From JAPHSX01 sp050298555 (lineage in GTDB: Bacteria > Pseudomonadota > Gammaproteobacteria > Thiohalomonadales > Thiohalomonadaceae): DNA of 23,783 bases. The DNA lies in the NCBI GenBank assembly GCA_050298555.1, contig JBNKUL010000056.1:1-23783 (forward strand), given 5' to 3'. Within the stretch, counting starts at the first letter, position 1, and every line of letters starts with the position of its first letter. A program made the position numbers and the translations under genes. This document shows positions 15,020-22,443 of the stretch, piece by piece. The notes below the pieces were generated by a model. It saw only the letters and a list, made by a program, of their open reading frames with translations. It was not told the origin of the DNA and searched no databases.

Positions 15020-16855
15020 TTGCACGAGCATAACCAGCTCCTTCTGGCTGCTATCGGCTTTATCGGTATCGGCTGCCACTGGCTGGCCTGGAAGGTCAAA
15101 CTACCCGCCATCATCTTCCTGCTGAGCGCCGGCATTATCGCCGGTCCTGTCACCCACCTGATCCAGCCGGACCAGATGTTTGGCGAGTTGCTGTTCCCCT
15201 TCGTCTCGCTGGGCGTGGCGGTGATCCTGTTCGAGGGGGGGCTGACCCTCAAACTGCACGACATCAAGGGGCTCGGCCGGCCGGTGATCAGGCTGCTCAC
15301 CGTGGGGGTGGTGCTCACCGGCGTGATCGCGGCGGTGACGGCCTACTATGTGGTCGGCTTCTCCTGGGAGCTGGCGCTGCTGTTCGGGGCGCTGATGACG
15401 GTGACCGGGCCGACGGTGATCAAGCCGCTACTGCGTACCATGCGCCCCAGGTCTGAGATCGCCAAGGTGCTGCACTGGGAGGGGATCATTCTCGACCCGC
15501 TGGGGGCCCTGCTCACCGTGCTGGTGTTTCAGTACATCGCATCGAGCGAACCAGGTCAGGCGGTCTCCTTCGCCTTTGTCGCCACCCTCACCACCGGTGT
15601 GGCAGGCGGGGTTGCCGGGGCGCTGCTCCTCACCACCCTGCTGCGTCGCCACGTGCTCCCCCCCTATCTGCAGAACGTCTTTGCCCTGACCCTGGTGTTC
15701 GCGGTGTTTGCCCTCTCCAACTATGTGCACAGCGAGTCGGGGCTACTCGCCGTGACGCTGATGGGGATGATGGTGGCCAATATGAAGGGGGTGGACCTTG
15801 AGGAGATCCTCATCTTCAAGGAGAGCCTGAGCGTGCTGCTGATCGCGATGCTGTTCATCGTGCTGGCGGCACGCCTGGAGGTGGCGCCGCTGCTGGAGAT
15901 GGGCTGGGGCGCGCTATGGGTGCTGGTGGTGATTATGTTCGTGGCCCGCCCCGTGGCGGTAATGGCCTCCACCCTCGGCACCCGCCTCGACTTGCCCTCA
16001 CGCCTGCTGCTCAGCTGGGTCGCCCCGCGGGGTATCGTCGCCGCCGCGGTCTCCGCGCTGATTGCCCTGCGCCTGGAGCAGCTGGGCCATCGCGATGCCG
16101 GTCTGCTGGTGCCGCTGACCTTTCTGGTCATTATCGGCACCGTCTTCATACAGGGGGTTAGCGCCGGTGCCCTGGCGCGCTTCCTCAAGGTGGCGGAGCC
16201 GGCACCCAATGGCGTGCTCATCGTCGGCGCCAACCCCGTTGCGCGCGCCATCGCGCAGGCGCTGGATAAGCTGGGGCTGCCGGTGATGCTGGCCGATACC
16301 GGCTGGGAGAATGTCAGTGCCGCGCGCATGGAGGGGTTTGATACCTATTTCGGGCGCGTTGTCTCCGAGCATGCGGATCGCAATATGGAACTGGTTGGCA
16401 TCGGTAAGCTGATGGCGCTCAGCCCCCATAGCAGCCTCAATTCGCTGGCATGCGTGCGTTTCAAGCAGGAGTTTGGCCCCGGCAACATCTACCGTCTGCA
16501 GAGCTCGGACGAGGGGCAGGCCGATGAGCAGAAGAGCGCGCACCGCTCCTTTACCGGCAGGAAACTCTTCGGCGCAGAGGTCACCCACGCCATGCTGGCC
16601 TCCCTGCTTAGTCAGGGGGCCGAGATCCACATCACGACACTAAGCCCCGACTTCGGCTACACCCAGTTTCGTGAGCGCTACCTGAACCGTGCCATCCCGC
16701 TCTTTACCCTTGACGATCACGGCCGGCTCCACTTCTTTACCGCCGGGGGGAAAAGCCTGGAACCCAGGGCCGGCTGGAGGGTGGCGAGCCTGCTATCGAG
16801 CGACCTGCTGGAGAAGGTGAGGGAGAGGCGAAGCGATAAAGCGAAGGCCGAATAA
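15020..16855 (+). CDS. CPA1-type cation/proton antiporter with C-terminal RCK-like domain
   Basis: 611 aa from the TTG at 15020 (GGAGAG 6 nt upstream). A GTG at 14972 would add 16 residues without a ribosome site. About 12 membrane helices occupy the first 390 residues. The ion-binding core is seen in VTGPTVIKPLL and EGIILDPLGALL, whose Asp is the expected sodium/proton ligand of CPA1 exchangers. A Rossmann-like segment follows, NGVLIVGANPVARAIAQALDKLGLPVMLADT (about 397-427 from this start), then about 180 further cytosolic residues. Such RCK/TrkA-N domains sense nucleotides and gate the transporter. The likely role is sodium or potassium export and pH control. It lies downstream of the yeeN terminator, so it needs its own promoter, which I cannot place. 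Confidence 0.93.
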   Translation: MHEHNQLLLAAIGFIGIGCHWLAWKVKLPAIIFLLSAGIIAGPVTHLIQPDQMFGELLFPFVSLGVAVILFEGGLTLKLHDIKGLGRPVIRLLTVGVVLTGVIAAVTAYYVVGFSWELALLFGALMTVTGPTVIKPLLRTMRPRSEIAKVLHWEGIILDPLGALLTVLVFQYIASSEPGQAVSFAFVATLTTGVAGGVAGALLLTTLLRRHVLPPYLQNVFALTLVFAVFALSNYVHSESGLLAVTLMGMMVANMKGVDLEEILIFKESLSVLLIAMLFIVLAARLEVAPLLEMGWGALWVLVVIMFVARPVAVMASTLGTRLDLPSRLLLSWVAPRGIVAAAVSALIALRLEQLGHRDAGLLVPLTFLVIIGTVFIQGVSAGALARFLKVAEPAPNGVLIVGANPVARAIAQALDKLGLPVMLADTGWENVSAARMEGFDTYFGRVVSEHADRNMELVGIGKLMALSPHSSLNSLACVRFKQEFGPGNIYRLQSSDEGQADEQKSAHRSFTGRKLFGAEVTHAMLASLLSQGAEIHITTLSPDFGYTQFRERYLNRAIPLFTLDDHGRLHFFTAGGKSLEPRAGWRVASLLSSDLLEKVRERRSDKAKAE

Positions 16856-16945
16856 CGGGGGAGCGATCGCCGCTCGGCCACTCTCTCTGCTTCCTTGAAC
16901 TATATTTTCCCTATTCCATCTCAGCCGAGGATCGAGGGAAATACT

Positions 16946-18055
16946 ATGGACTCAATGAGGATCATTACCGCTGTTGTGCTCACTCTGCTCTCAGCGTCGC
17001 TGATGGCGCAGGAGTTCGGTGAAAGGGTTAGCCTGAGCAAGGGCTATCAGGACGACCTCTACACGGCCGGCGATACGGTGGTGTCGACCTCCACCATCGA
17101 GGGTGACATGGTCGCCGCAGGGGGGACGCTAATCATCGACGGTGCGATCCAGGGCGATGCCCTGCTGCTCGGCGGTGAGCAGACCCTCACGGCGGAGATC
17201 CGTGACGACCTGCGGGCGATGGGGGGCAAGCTGGTGGTGCAGTCAAAGGTCGGTGATGATGCGATTCTCGCCGGGGGCGAGATCCTGCTTTCACCTGAGA
17301 GCACTATCGGTGGCAACGCCCTGCTTGGCGGCGGTGACATTACGATGGCGGCCCATGTGGCGCACGACCTGCGGGCGGGGGGCGGCAATATCATTGTTAC
17401 CGGACATGTAGTGGGTAGTGCCACGATCTGGGCCGACTCCCTGCAGATTGGCGACGGTGCGGTGATTGAGGGGGACCTGAATTATCACGGTCCGCGTGAG
17501 GCGACCATCCACCCCAATGCGCGCATTAACGGCAATATCAATTACATCTACACGGAGTTTGATTCGCAGCGGGGGATGCCCTCGCTCTTTACCCTGGCCA
17601 CGATGGCCCTGAGCGCGATCATTTTCTACCTGTTGTTCCCCGCCTTTAGTGACAGCAGCTCACGTCTAATCGGTGATGAGATCGGCAAGAGCCTCGGTGT
17701 CGGTTTGGCGGCACTCCTGCTGGTGCCGTTTGTCGCCGTTGTCATGATGAGTATCGTGGTCGGGGTGTGGATCGCAATGGTGTTAATCGCCTGCTACCTG
17801 GTGGCGCTGCTGGTCGGTTCGTTCGTGGGCATGCTCTACATCGCCAGCAGGGTGGTACAGCTACTGCGGTGGGAGCCGGCGACACGCTCGCGGCGCATCG
17901 TTGCGGTGTTGCTCGCCTATGCTGCCGTTGGCGTGGTGCAGTTTATCCCTGTCGTGGGCGGTCTGGTTACCTTCACCATTATGTTGCTGGGTATGGGGGG
18001 CGGGCTGCTGCTGCTCTACCGCGGTTATGCGGCAGGTGAGCGGGTGGCGATGTAA
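16946..18055 (+). CDS. Bactofilin-like beta-helix membrane protein
   Basis: 369 aa from ATG 16946 (GAGGGA 6 nt upstream); the open frame reaches back to 16895 without a ribosome site. The signal peptide is MRIITAVVLTLLSASLMA with probable cleavage before QEF. Residues from about 38 to 200 form repeated short strands with GD and GG turns (VSTSTIEGDMVAAGGTLIIDG, LLGGEQTL, GGKLVVQSKVGDDAILAGG), like a bactofilin right-handed beta-helix. The C-terminal third has about five hydrophobic helices and short loops. The helix would therefore lie in the periplasm, unlike classical cytosolic bactofilins. Function is not known; a scaffold or envelope role is plausible. A small GAGCG/CGCTC stem at 16861-16875 separates it from the antiporter gene. 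Confidence 0.8.
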   Translation: MDSMRIITAVVLTLLSASLMAQEFGERVSLSKGYQDDLYTAGDTVVSTSTIEGDMVAAGGTLIIDGAIQGDALLLGGEQTLTAEIRDDLRAMGGKLVVQSKVGDDAILAGGEILLSPESTIGGNALLGGGDITMAAHVAHDLRAGGGNIIVTGHVVGSATIWADSLQIGDGAVIEGDLNYHGPREATIHPNARINGNINYIYTEFDSQRGMPSLFTLATMALSAIIFYLLFPAFSDSSSRLIGDEIGKSLGVGLAALLLVPFVAVVMMSIVVGVWIAMVLIACYLVALLVGSFVGMLYIASRVVQLLRWEPATRSRRIVAVLLAYAAVGVVQFIPVVGGLVTFTIMLLGMGGGLLLLYRGYAAGERVAM

Positions 18056-18087
18056 GCGGGTGTTGCGTTAACAGAGGGGCGTTGCAC

Positions 18088-18483
18088 TTAGAGGGAATAG
18101 TTGTCCAGTGGCAGCGGAGTCAGTGCGGCGTTGGCCTTAACCCGCTCGTAATTGGCCATCGCGATCCTCGCATCCTTCTTCGGTGTCTTCTGTGTCTTTT
18201 TAATAAAACCATGCAACAGCGCCAGGTCGTTGGCTGGACTCCTGGCGAAGAGGATCCGTGCCGACTCCTTACCGCAGTCGACACGCAGTTTATAGATGGT
18301 CCCCTTATAGCCCCATATCTTCGGCTTGAGGAGCTTCAGGCTGTTGCTCATGAAGATGTCATTGGCCTGCGCATAGGCGTGAAGCTTTTTGCAGATGGCC
18401 GCGGCGAGTTCGTCAGAGATGCTCTCCAGAAACAGCTCGAACGCCGGGCGGCTGCTGCTCTCCTGCAGGGTTACTATCTTCAT
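18088..18483 (-). CDS. HigB/RelE-like toxin (Gp49-like), no antitoxin beside it
   Basis: 131 aa. The C-terminal two thirds match the Gp49/HigB type of the RelE superfamily: IYKLRVDCGKESARILFA (63-80), then LLHGFIKKTQKTP (89-101) followed by an Ala-rich helix (KDARIAMANYERVK). These are ribosome-associated mRNA interferases when active. In such loci a helix-turn-helix antitoxin gene normally lies directly downstream, but only 32 bp separate this stop from the converging gene, and the upstream side holds mscS on the other strand. So no antitoxin is present. It may be chromosomally tamed, neutralised in trans, or not a toxin any more. The ribosome site is weak. Confidence 0.8.
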   Translation of the reverse strand: MKIVTLQESSSRPAFELFLESISDELAAAICKKLHAYAQANDIFMSNSLKLLKPKIWGYKGTIYKLRVDCGKESARILFARSPANDLALLHGFIKKTQKTPKKDARIAMANYERVKANAALTPLPLDNYSL

Positions 18484-18498
18484 GGGAAAAATGGGCCT

Positions 18499-18518
18499 GT
18501 AGCCTGTTGATTGGCTAC
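18499..18518. promoter_or_regulatory. Dyad between the HigB-like gene and mscS
   Basis: GTAGCC (18499-18504) and GGCTAC (18513-18518) form a perfect 6-bp inverted repeat with an 8-nt spacer, just upstream of the toxin-like gene start. On the minus strand it overlaps a -10-like TATAGT (18517-18522). It is a possible operator for the toxin-like gene. Confidence 0.4.
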
Positions 18519-18566
18519 TATATTAACGAAACATCCGTTCTGCCCCAATTACTGCTGAGGTATGAG

Positions 18567-19388
18567 ATGGAGATGATGTTTAACGATTCCACCGCCCTGG
18601 TTAATAGCTATCTGCTGCCATGGGGGATTAATGCCATCACGGCAGCGCTGATATTTATCCTCGGCCGCTGGGCAGCAAAGGGTCTGGTGGACGTGGTGCG
18701 GCGAGTGATGGTGCGCGCACAGGTTGATAATATGCTGAGCGCCTTCCTCGGCAATATCCTCTATACCGCCCTGTTGATTGCGGTGGTGATTACCGCGCTG
18801 GGCCAACTCGGGGTGGAGACCACCTCGCTGGTGGCACTCTTCGCTACCGCCGGCCTGGCGGTCGGCCTTGCGCTCAAGGACCAGCTCTCCAACTTTGCCG
18901 CCGGTGTGATGCTGCTGATCTTCAGGCCGTTCAAGGCCGGTGACTTTATCGAGGCGGCCGGTGTCTCCGGTGTGGTGGAGACAATACGTGTCTTCAACAC
19001 TCAAATGCGCACCGGTGATAACCGCGAACTGACGGTGCCAAACTCACAGATATTCGCTGACACCATCACCAACTACTCGGCCCGCGACACGCGTCGTATC
19101 GACATGGTGATCGGCATCGGTTACGGCGACGACATCCAGCAGGCCAAAGAGCTGCTGATGGAGATCCTGCTCGAGGAGTCACGGCTACTCGCCGATCCCA
19201 AGCCGGTGGTGATGGTGGCGGAACTGGGCGAGAGCAGCGTCGACCTTGCGGTGCGCCCCTGGGTCGCCAGTGGCGACTACTGGGCGGTGCGTTCCGACCT
19301 GCTGCAGACGATCAAGACGCGCTTCGATGAGGCGGGCATCTCGATTCCTTTCCCGCAACGCGATATCCACCTGTTTAATGAAAAGTAG
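18567..19388 (+). CDS. mscS: MscS-family small-conductance mechanosensitive channel
   Basis: 273 aa from ATG 18567 (GAGG 6 nt upstream); the open frame extends to a TTG at 18507 inside the dyad, which I reject. Three transmembrane helices precede the pore: about residues 14-38, 55-75 and the pore helix TM3, recognisable in FATAGLAVGLALKDQLSNFAAGVMLLIFRPF with its Gly/Ala packing face. The beta domain (FKAGDFIEAAGVSGVVETIRVFNTQM, ELTVPNSQIF) and the alpha/beta cage (RRIDMVIGIGYGDDIQQAKELL to the end) follow. The size equals E. coli MscS. It opens on hypo-osmotic shock to release solutes. It converges on the gene at 19409 with 20 bp between. Confidence 0.96.
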   Translation: MEMMFNDSTALVNSYLLPWGINAITAALIFILGRWAAKGLVDVVRRVMVRAQVDNMLSAFLGNILYTALLIAVVITALGQLGVETTSLVALFATAGLAVGLALKDQLSNFAAGVMLLIFRPFKAGDFIEAAGVSGVVETIRVFNTQMRTGDNRELTVPNSQIFADTITNYSARDTRRIDMVIGIGYGDDIQQAKELLMEILLEESRLLADPKPVVMVAELGESSVDLAVRPWVASGDYWAVRSDLLQTIKTRFDEAGISIPFPQRDIHLFNEK

Positions 19389-19408
19389 CGCCCGCGCACT
19401 GTCCTGGC

Positions 19409-19819
19409 CTACGGGAAGGTCAGCACCACCTTGAGTGATTCATCGACCTGTTCGATGGGCAGGTAGGTGATGGTCTGCGGGTCGCTCTTCAGCAGGTCGA
19501 TGAGGCGCCGACTCTCCTTGAGGCTCCTGGGGGGACGCCCCTTGCCGGTGAAGATGAGGGTGGTCCAGTAGGAGTTGATCTGTGGCAGCGTCTTGCCCGT
19601 TACCTGTTTGTAGAAGTCGGCCTTAATGTTGTCGTCGTCCAGCTCCAGCGGCTTGATACGGCTGCCGTCGGCCAGGCGGTTGGTCTTGGCGAGGAAGATG
19701 TTGGCCGCATCACTCTTCTGCAGCGATTGCAGCGGCGACTCTTTCGCCACCACGATGGCCAGCTCTGCACTGGCACTGCAGGCATAGAGTAGTGACAGGG
19801 TGACGAGGAGGCGGCGCAT
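19409..19819 (-). CDS. Mini PstS-like periplasmic substrate-binding protein
   Basis: 136 aa with a clear signal peptide (MRRLLVTLSLLYACSASA, cleavage before ELAIVV). The remainder has PstS-like pieces: LAIVVAKESPLQSLQKSDAANIFLAKTNRLADGSRIKPLELDD, then FYKQVTGKTLPQINSYWTTLIFTGKGRPP and a terminal ITYLPIEQVDESLKVVLTF. Ordinary PstS proteins are more than twice as long, so this is a one-lobe or minimal version. No ABC permease or ATPase is nearby, so a transport role is unlikely. Its ATG overlaps the stop of the upstream porin-like gene by one base (TGATG), so the two are translationally coupled. The divergent GGDEF gene beyond suggests a sensing role. Confidence 0.8.
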   Translation of the reverse strand: MRRLLVTLSLLYACSASAELAIVVAKESPLQSLQKSDAANIFLAKTNRLADGSRIKPLELDDDNIKADFYKQVTGKTLPQINSYWTTLIFTGKGRPPRSLKESRRLIDLLKSDPQTITYLPIEQVDESLKVVLTFP

Positions 19820-20940
19820 CAGAACACCCCCTCGAAGATAACGGTGTAGACAGTGGCGTCGCTCTCCTCAACCGGGGTGTTATCGATGCGGGTGTGGATG
19901 CGCTCGGCCTGCGCCTTGATGGCGTAGCGGTTGCTGAGGTCGTAGCGCGCTCCCACTGAGTAACTGTTGCGCTCCAGGTCACCCGGGCGAGGTGGTGGCG
20001 GCGGCGCCGGTGGTGGCGGTGGTGGAAGCTGCGGCAGGCTGGCTGCGACCCTGGAGTGGTACTGGTAGAGCAGGTAGGGGGTGAGCTTGCCCATCTGGTA
20101 GCCCAGCGAGAGATAGGCCATGCGCTCGTCGGGGGCGTCATCCGTATCGCTGTCGACAAAGCCGAGGTTGAGCCGACTGCGGCCGAGGTAGAACTCCGCC
20201 TCGGCACTACCCATCAGTACTTCACCATTCGCCAGCAGTAGTGTGGTCAGGTCGTCGCGGTAGATGTCGAAGTCGGCGTGGAACAGCGCCAGCTTGAGCC
20301 ACGACTCTCCCTTGCCGACGAGGGTGGAGAGCACCTTGACGTTGTCGTTCTCGATATTCTCCTGCCGGTGTTCGGCAACGCCGTAGGCACCCTGCACGGT
20401 GAGATTGTAGTCGCCGATAATGGCGCGCTTGATAAGCTCGGCGCCCTGGTATTCGTCGAAACCGGCGGTGGCGTTGGTGGGCAGCAGCGGGCGTGCCCAG
20501 AGTCGCGAGTAGCCGATGTAGCGCAGTTCGGTTCCCTGTAGGAAGGGAGGCTTGAACAGGCCGCCACGCAGGTGGTAGTCGTTGCCCAGGTCGTAGCTGA
20601 GGTAGGCCCACTCGACGGAGGGGGTGTACTCCCCCTCGTCATCCCTGCCGATTACTCCCTGGATCGTAACGCCAAGATTGTCAGTCGCCAGATAGTCGAG
20701 CTGCAGCCCCAGCAGGGAGTTATCGACAACGGTTTTCCCATCCTCCAGTAGCAGTGGACTGGTCGCGCCGGGGAAGGCGCTGTCGGCGCCGACGCTCTGG
20801 CTCGCCTCCAGGGTATAGAAGCCGTTGAGGATGAGTTTGTCGGAGAGTTCGAGGGCGAAGGAGCTTGCAGGCAGCAGCAACAGCAAAGCAAGCTGCAATG
20901 CTGCAAGATGCCACACTCTTGCTATCCCTCTACGGTTCAT
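19819..20940 (-). CDS. Outer-membrane porin-like beta-barrel with polyproline segment
   Basis: 373 aa from ATG 20940; the open frame runs far upstream but the signal peptide begins there (MNRRGIARVWHLAALQLALLLLLPASSFA). The mature part alternates amphipathic strands and polar loops (for example LILNGFYTLEASQS, LRGGLFKPPFLQGTELRYIGYSR, TVYTVIFEGVF) and ends in phenylalanine, the outer-membrane assembly signal. The FKPPF and Y..L.R pattern recalls phosphate-selective or DcaP-like porins. Residues 306-318 form a run of prolines broken by one alanine, very unusual in a barrel. The gene is coupled to the mini PstS-like gene and divergent from the diguanylate cyclase gene. The role is inferred: ligand entry for the sensing module. 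Confidence 0.82.
   Translation of the reverse strand: MNRRGIARVWHLAALQLALLLLLPASSFALELSDKLILNGFYTLEASQSVGADSAFPGATSPLLLEDGKTVVDNSLLGLQLDYLATDNLGVTIQGVIGRDDEGEYTPSVEWAYLSYDLGNDYHLRGGLFKPPFLQGTELRYIGYSRLWARPLLPTNATAGFDEYQGAELIKRAIIGDYNLTVQGAYGVAEHRQENIENDNVKVLSTLVGKGESWLKLALFHADFDIYRDDLTTLLLANGEVLMGSAEAEFYLGRSRLNLGFVDSDTDDAPDERMAYLSLGYQMGKLTPYLLYQYHSRVAASLPQLPPPPPPAPPPPPRPGDLERNSYSVGARYDLSNRYAIKAQAERIHTRIDNTPVEESDATVYTVIFEGVF
19991..20025 (-). repeat. GGN/CCN trinucleotide repeat within the porin-like gene
   Basis: About eleven GGT/GGC triplets with one GCC interruption (plus strand) encode the polyproline stretch. Slipped-strand changes here would keep the frame and alter loop length only. 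Confidence 0.8.
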
Positions 20941-20976
20941 CTGTGACCCGATTGCTATTACTATTGTTTGCGCGGA

Positions 20977-20982
20977 ATTATA
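20977..20982 (-). promoter_or_regulatory. Candidate -10 box of the porin-like operon
   Basis: A perfect TATAAT on the minus strand, 36 nt before the ATG of the porin-like gene. A matching -35 is not clear. On the plus strand the same bases give TATACG, a weak -10 for the divergent GGDEF gene. Confidence 0.35.
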
Positions 20983-20999
20983 CGGGATGTAAAAGCGGC

Positions 21000-22295
21000 A
21001 TGATACTGCCCAGGACGAACTTGACCATATTTCAGAAGATGCTGGTGGCACCGTTTCTCGGCTTGCTGCTCTACAGCGTCTATCTGGTCTACTCCTATAG
21101 CGAACACCAACAGAGTCGCACCACAATAGAGCAGGTGCGAGACAGCTATTTACCGGTATTACAGCTGGTGAGCAGGAATGTGATGCTGTTTACCTCGCTG
21201 GCGGACAACCTCAAGGATGCGGTGTTGGCGGGCGAGCGCGACTGGGTGATTGATACCCGTACCCAACACGATGAAATTATGGCCAACCTGGATCAGTTGT
21301 CGGCCTATCCCGATCTGGTGTCGGCACAGGAGATCGTCGCACTGCGCGCACTGTTTAGCTCTTACTACAACAATGCCCATGCACTCTCCATGGCCATGCT
21401 CGACGGCGATACGGCTTCAGTGAAAATGGAGCAGCTGATCGGTAATGTCGAGCGCAACCATGGCAAGACCGTCGGCGCCTTCGAGGCGATGACCGAAACG
21501 GTGCAACAGCGTCTCACGCTGCAGGTGGACGAGACCAATCAGCGCTTTACCCGCTTGTTGTGGGTCGGTGTGGCAATGGGGGTGTTGCTGGTGGTGCTGA
21601 TCACGACGATCTCCTTCACCCTTTCCCTCTCCACCCGGCGCAGCCTGGCAGAGGTGAACCGGGCGCTAAAAAGTATTGCCCAGGAGACGCCGGACTTTTC
21701 CGCACGCCTTAGCCGCAACAGTGATGATGAGCTGGGAGAGATGGTCGGCTGGTTTAACCTGTTATCTGAGAAGCTGGAGCAGGACTATAAGAAGATTGAA
21801 CAGCTCTCTATTACCGACAAGCTGACCCAGCTCTACAACCGCACCAAGCTGGATGAACTGTTTGCACTGGAGATGAGCAAGGCTTACCGCTACCAGTTAC
21901 CGCTTTCGGTGATCATGCTCGACCTCGATCACTTCAAGGCGGTGAACGATACCTATGGACACCAGGTCGGTGATCTGGTGCTGCAGGAACTGGCCGCCCT
22001 GCTGCGCGCGGGGGTACGTGAGAGCGACCACCTGGGACGCTGGGGCGGAGAGGAGTTCCTGATTATTGCCCCCAATACCGACCTGTCACAGGCACGGCAG
22101 CATGCCGAGAAGCTGCGTAAGGCCATTTCCGAGTTTGCCTTTAGCGAGGTGGGGAACAAGAGCGGCAGCTTTGGTGTGGCCTGCTATCGGCCTGGCGACA
22201 CGGAGGACAGCATCAGCAAGCGTGCCGATGACTGCCTCTATCTTGCCAAGGAACAGGGGCGTAACAGGGTGGTTGACGAGACGCACCTCGAATAA
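21000..22295 (+). CDS. Membrane HAMP-GGDEF diguanylate cyclase
   Basis: 431 aa from ATG 21000; the frame extends upstream through the porin-like gene's start region, which I reject. TM1 lies at about 14-32 and TM2 at 186-210, flanking a 150-residue helical periplasmic domain of four-helix-bundle type (SRTTIEQVRDSYLPVLQLV, LFTSLADNLKDAVLAGE). A HAMP linker (about 211-262) and a complete GGDEF domain follow: the catalytic loop is RWGGEEF (347-353), with an intact product-inhibition site RESD (340-343) exactly five residues before it. So it should make c-di-GMP with feedback control. No EAL domain is present. The divergent porin-like/PstS-like pair probably supplies or presents its ligand. Confidence 0.95.
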   Translation: MILPRTNLTIFQKMLVAPFLGLLLYSVYLVYSYSEHQQSRTTIEQVRDSYLPVLQLVSRNVMLFTSLADNLKDAVLAGERDWVIDTRTQHDEIMANLDQLSAYPDLVSAQEIVALRALFSSYYNNAHALSMAMLDGDTASVKMEQLIGNVERNHGKTVGAFEAMTETVQQRLTLQVDETNQRFTRLLWVGVAMGVLLVVLITTISFTLSLSTRRSLAEVNRALKSIAQETPDFSARLSRNSDDELGEMVGWFNLLSEKLEQDYKKIEQLSITDKLTQLYNRTKLDELFALEMSKAYRYQLPLSVIMLDLDHFKAVNDTYGHQVGDLVLQELAALLRAGVRESDHLGRWGGEEFLIIAPNTDLSQARQHAEKLRKAISEFAFSEVGNKSGSFGVACYRPGDTEDSISKRADDCLYLAKEQGRNRVVDETHLE

Positions 22296-22349
22296 ACGAA
22301 CGCTGTTAAATTAAAGCTTCGGTTGCGGTGACATTTCCGCTGCCGCCAG

Positions 22350-22378
22350 GCAGTGAGTCCTGCTTTTTGTGCTACTAT
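22350..22378 (+). promoter_or_regulatory. Weak terminator and extended -10 before the TM/coiled-coil gene
   Basis: GCAG/CTGC (22350-22353 with 22360-22363) followed by TTTTT (22364-22368) may end the GGDEF transcript. TGC-TACTAT (22370-22378) looks like an extended -10 that would give the next gene a leader of about 60 nt. Both signals are modest. Confidence 0.35.
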
Positions 22379-22443
22379 CCGCAAACTTTTGCCATCAGGG
22401 AGTGATAGCCAATAACACACAATAATTTTGTTTGAGAAGATTG

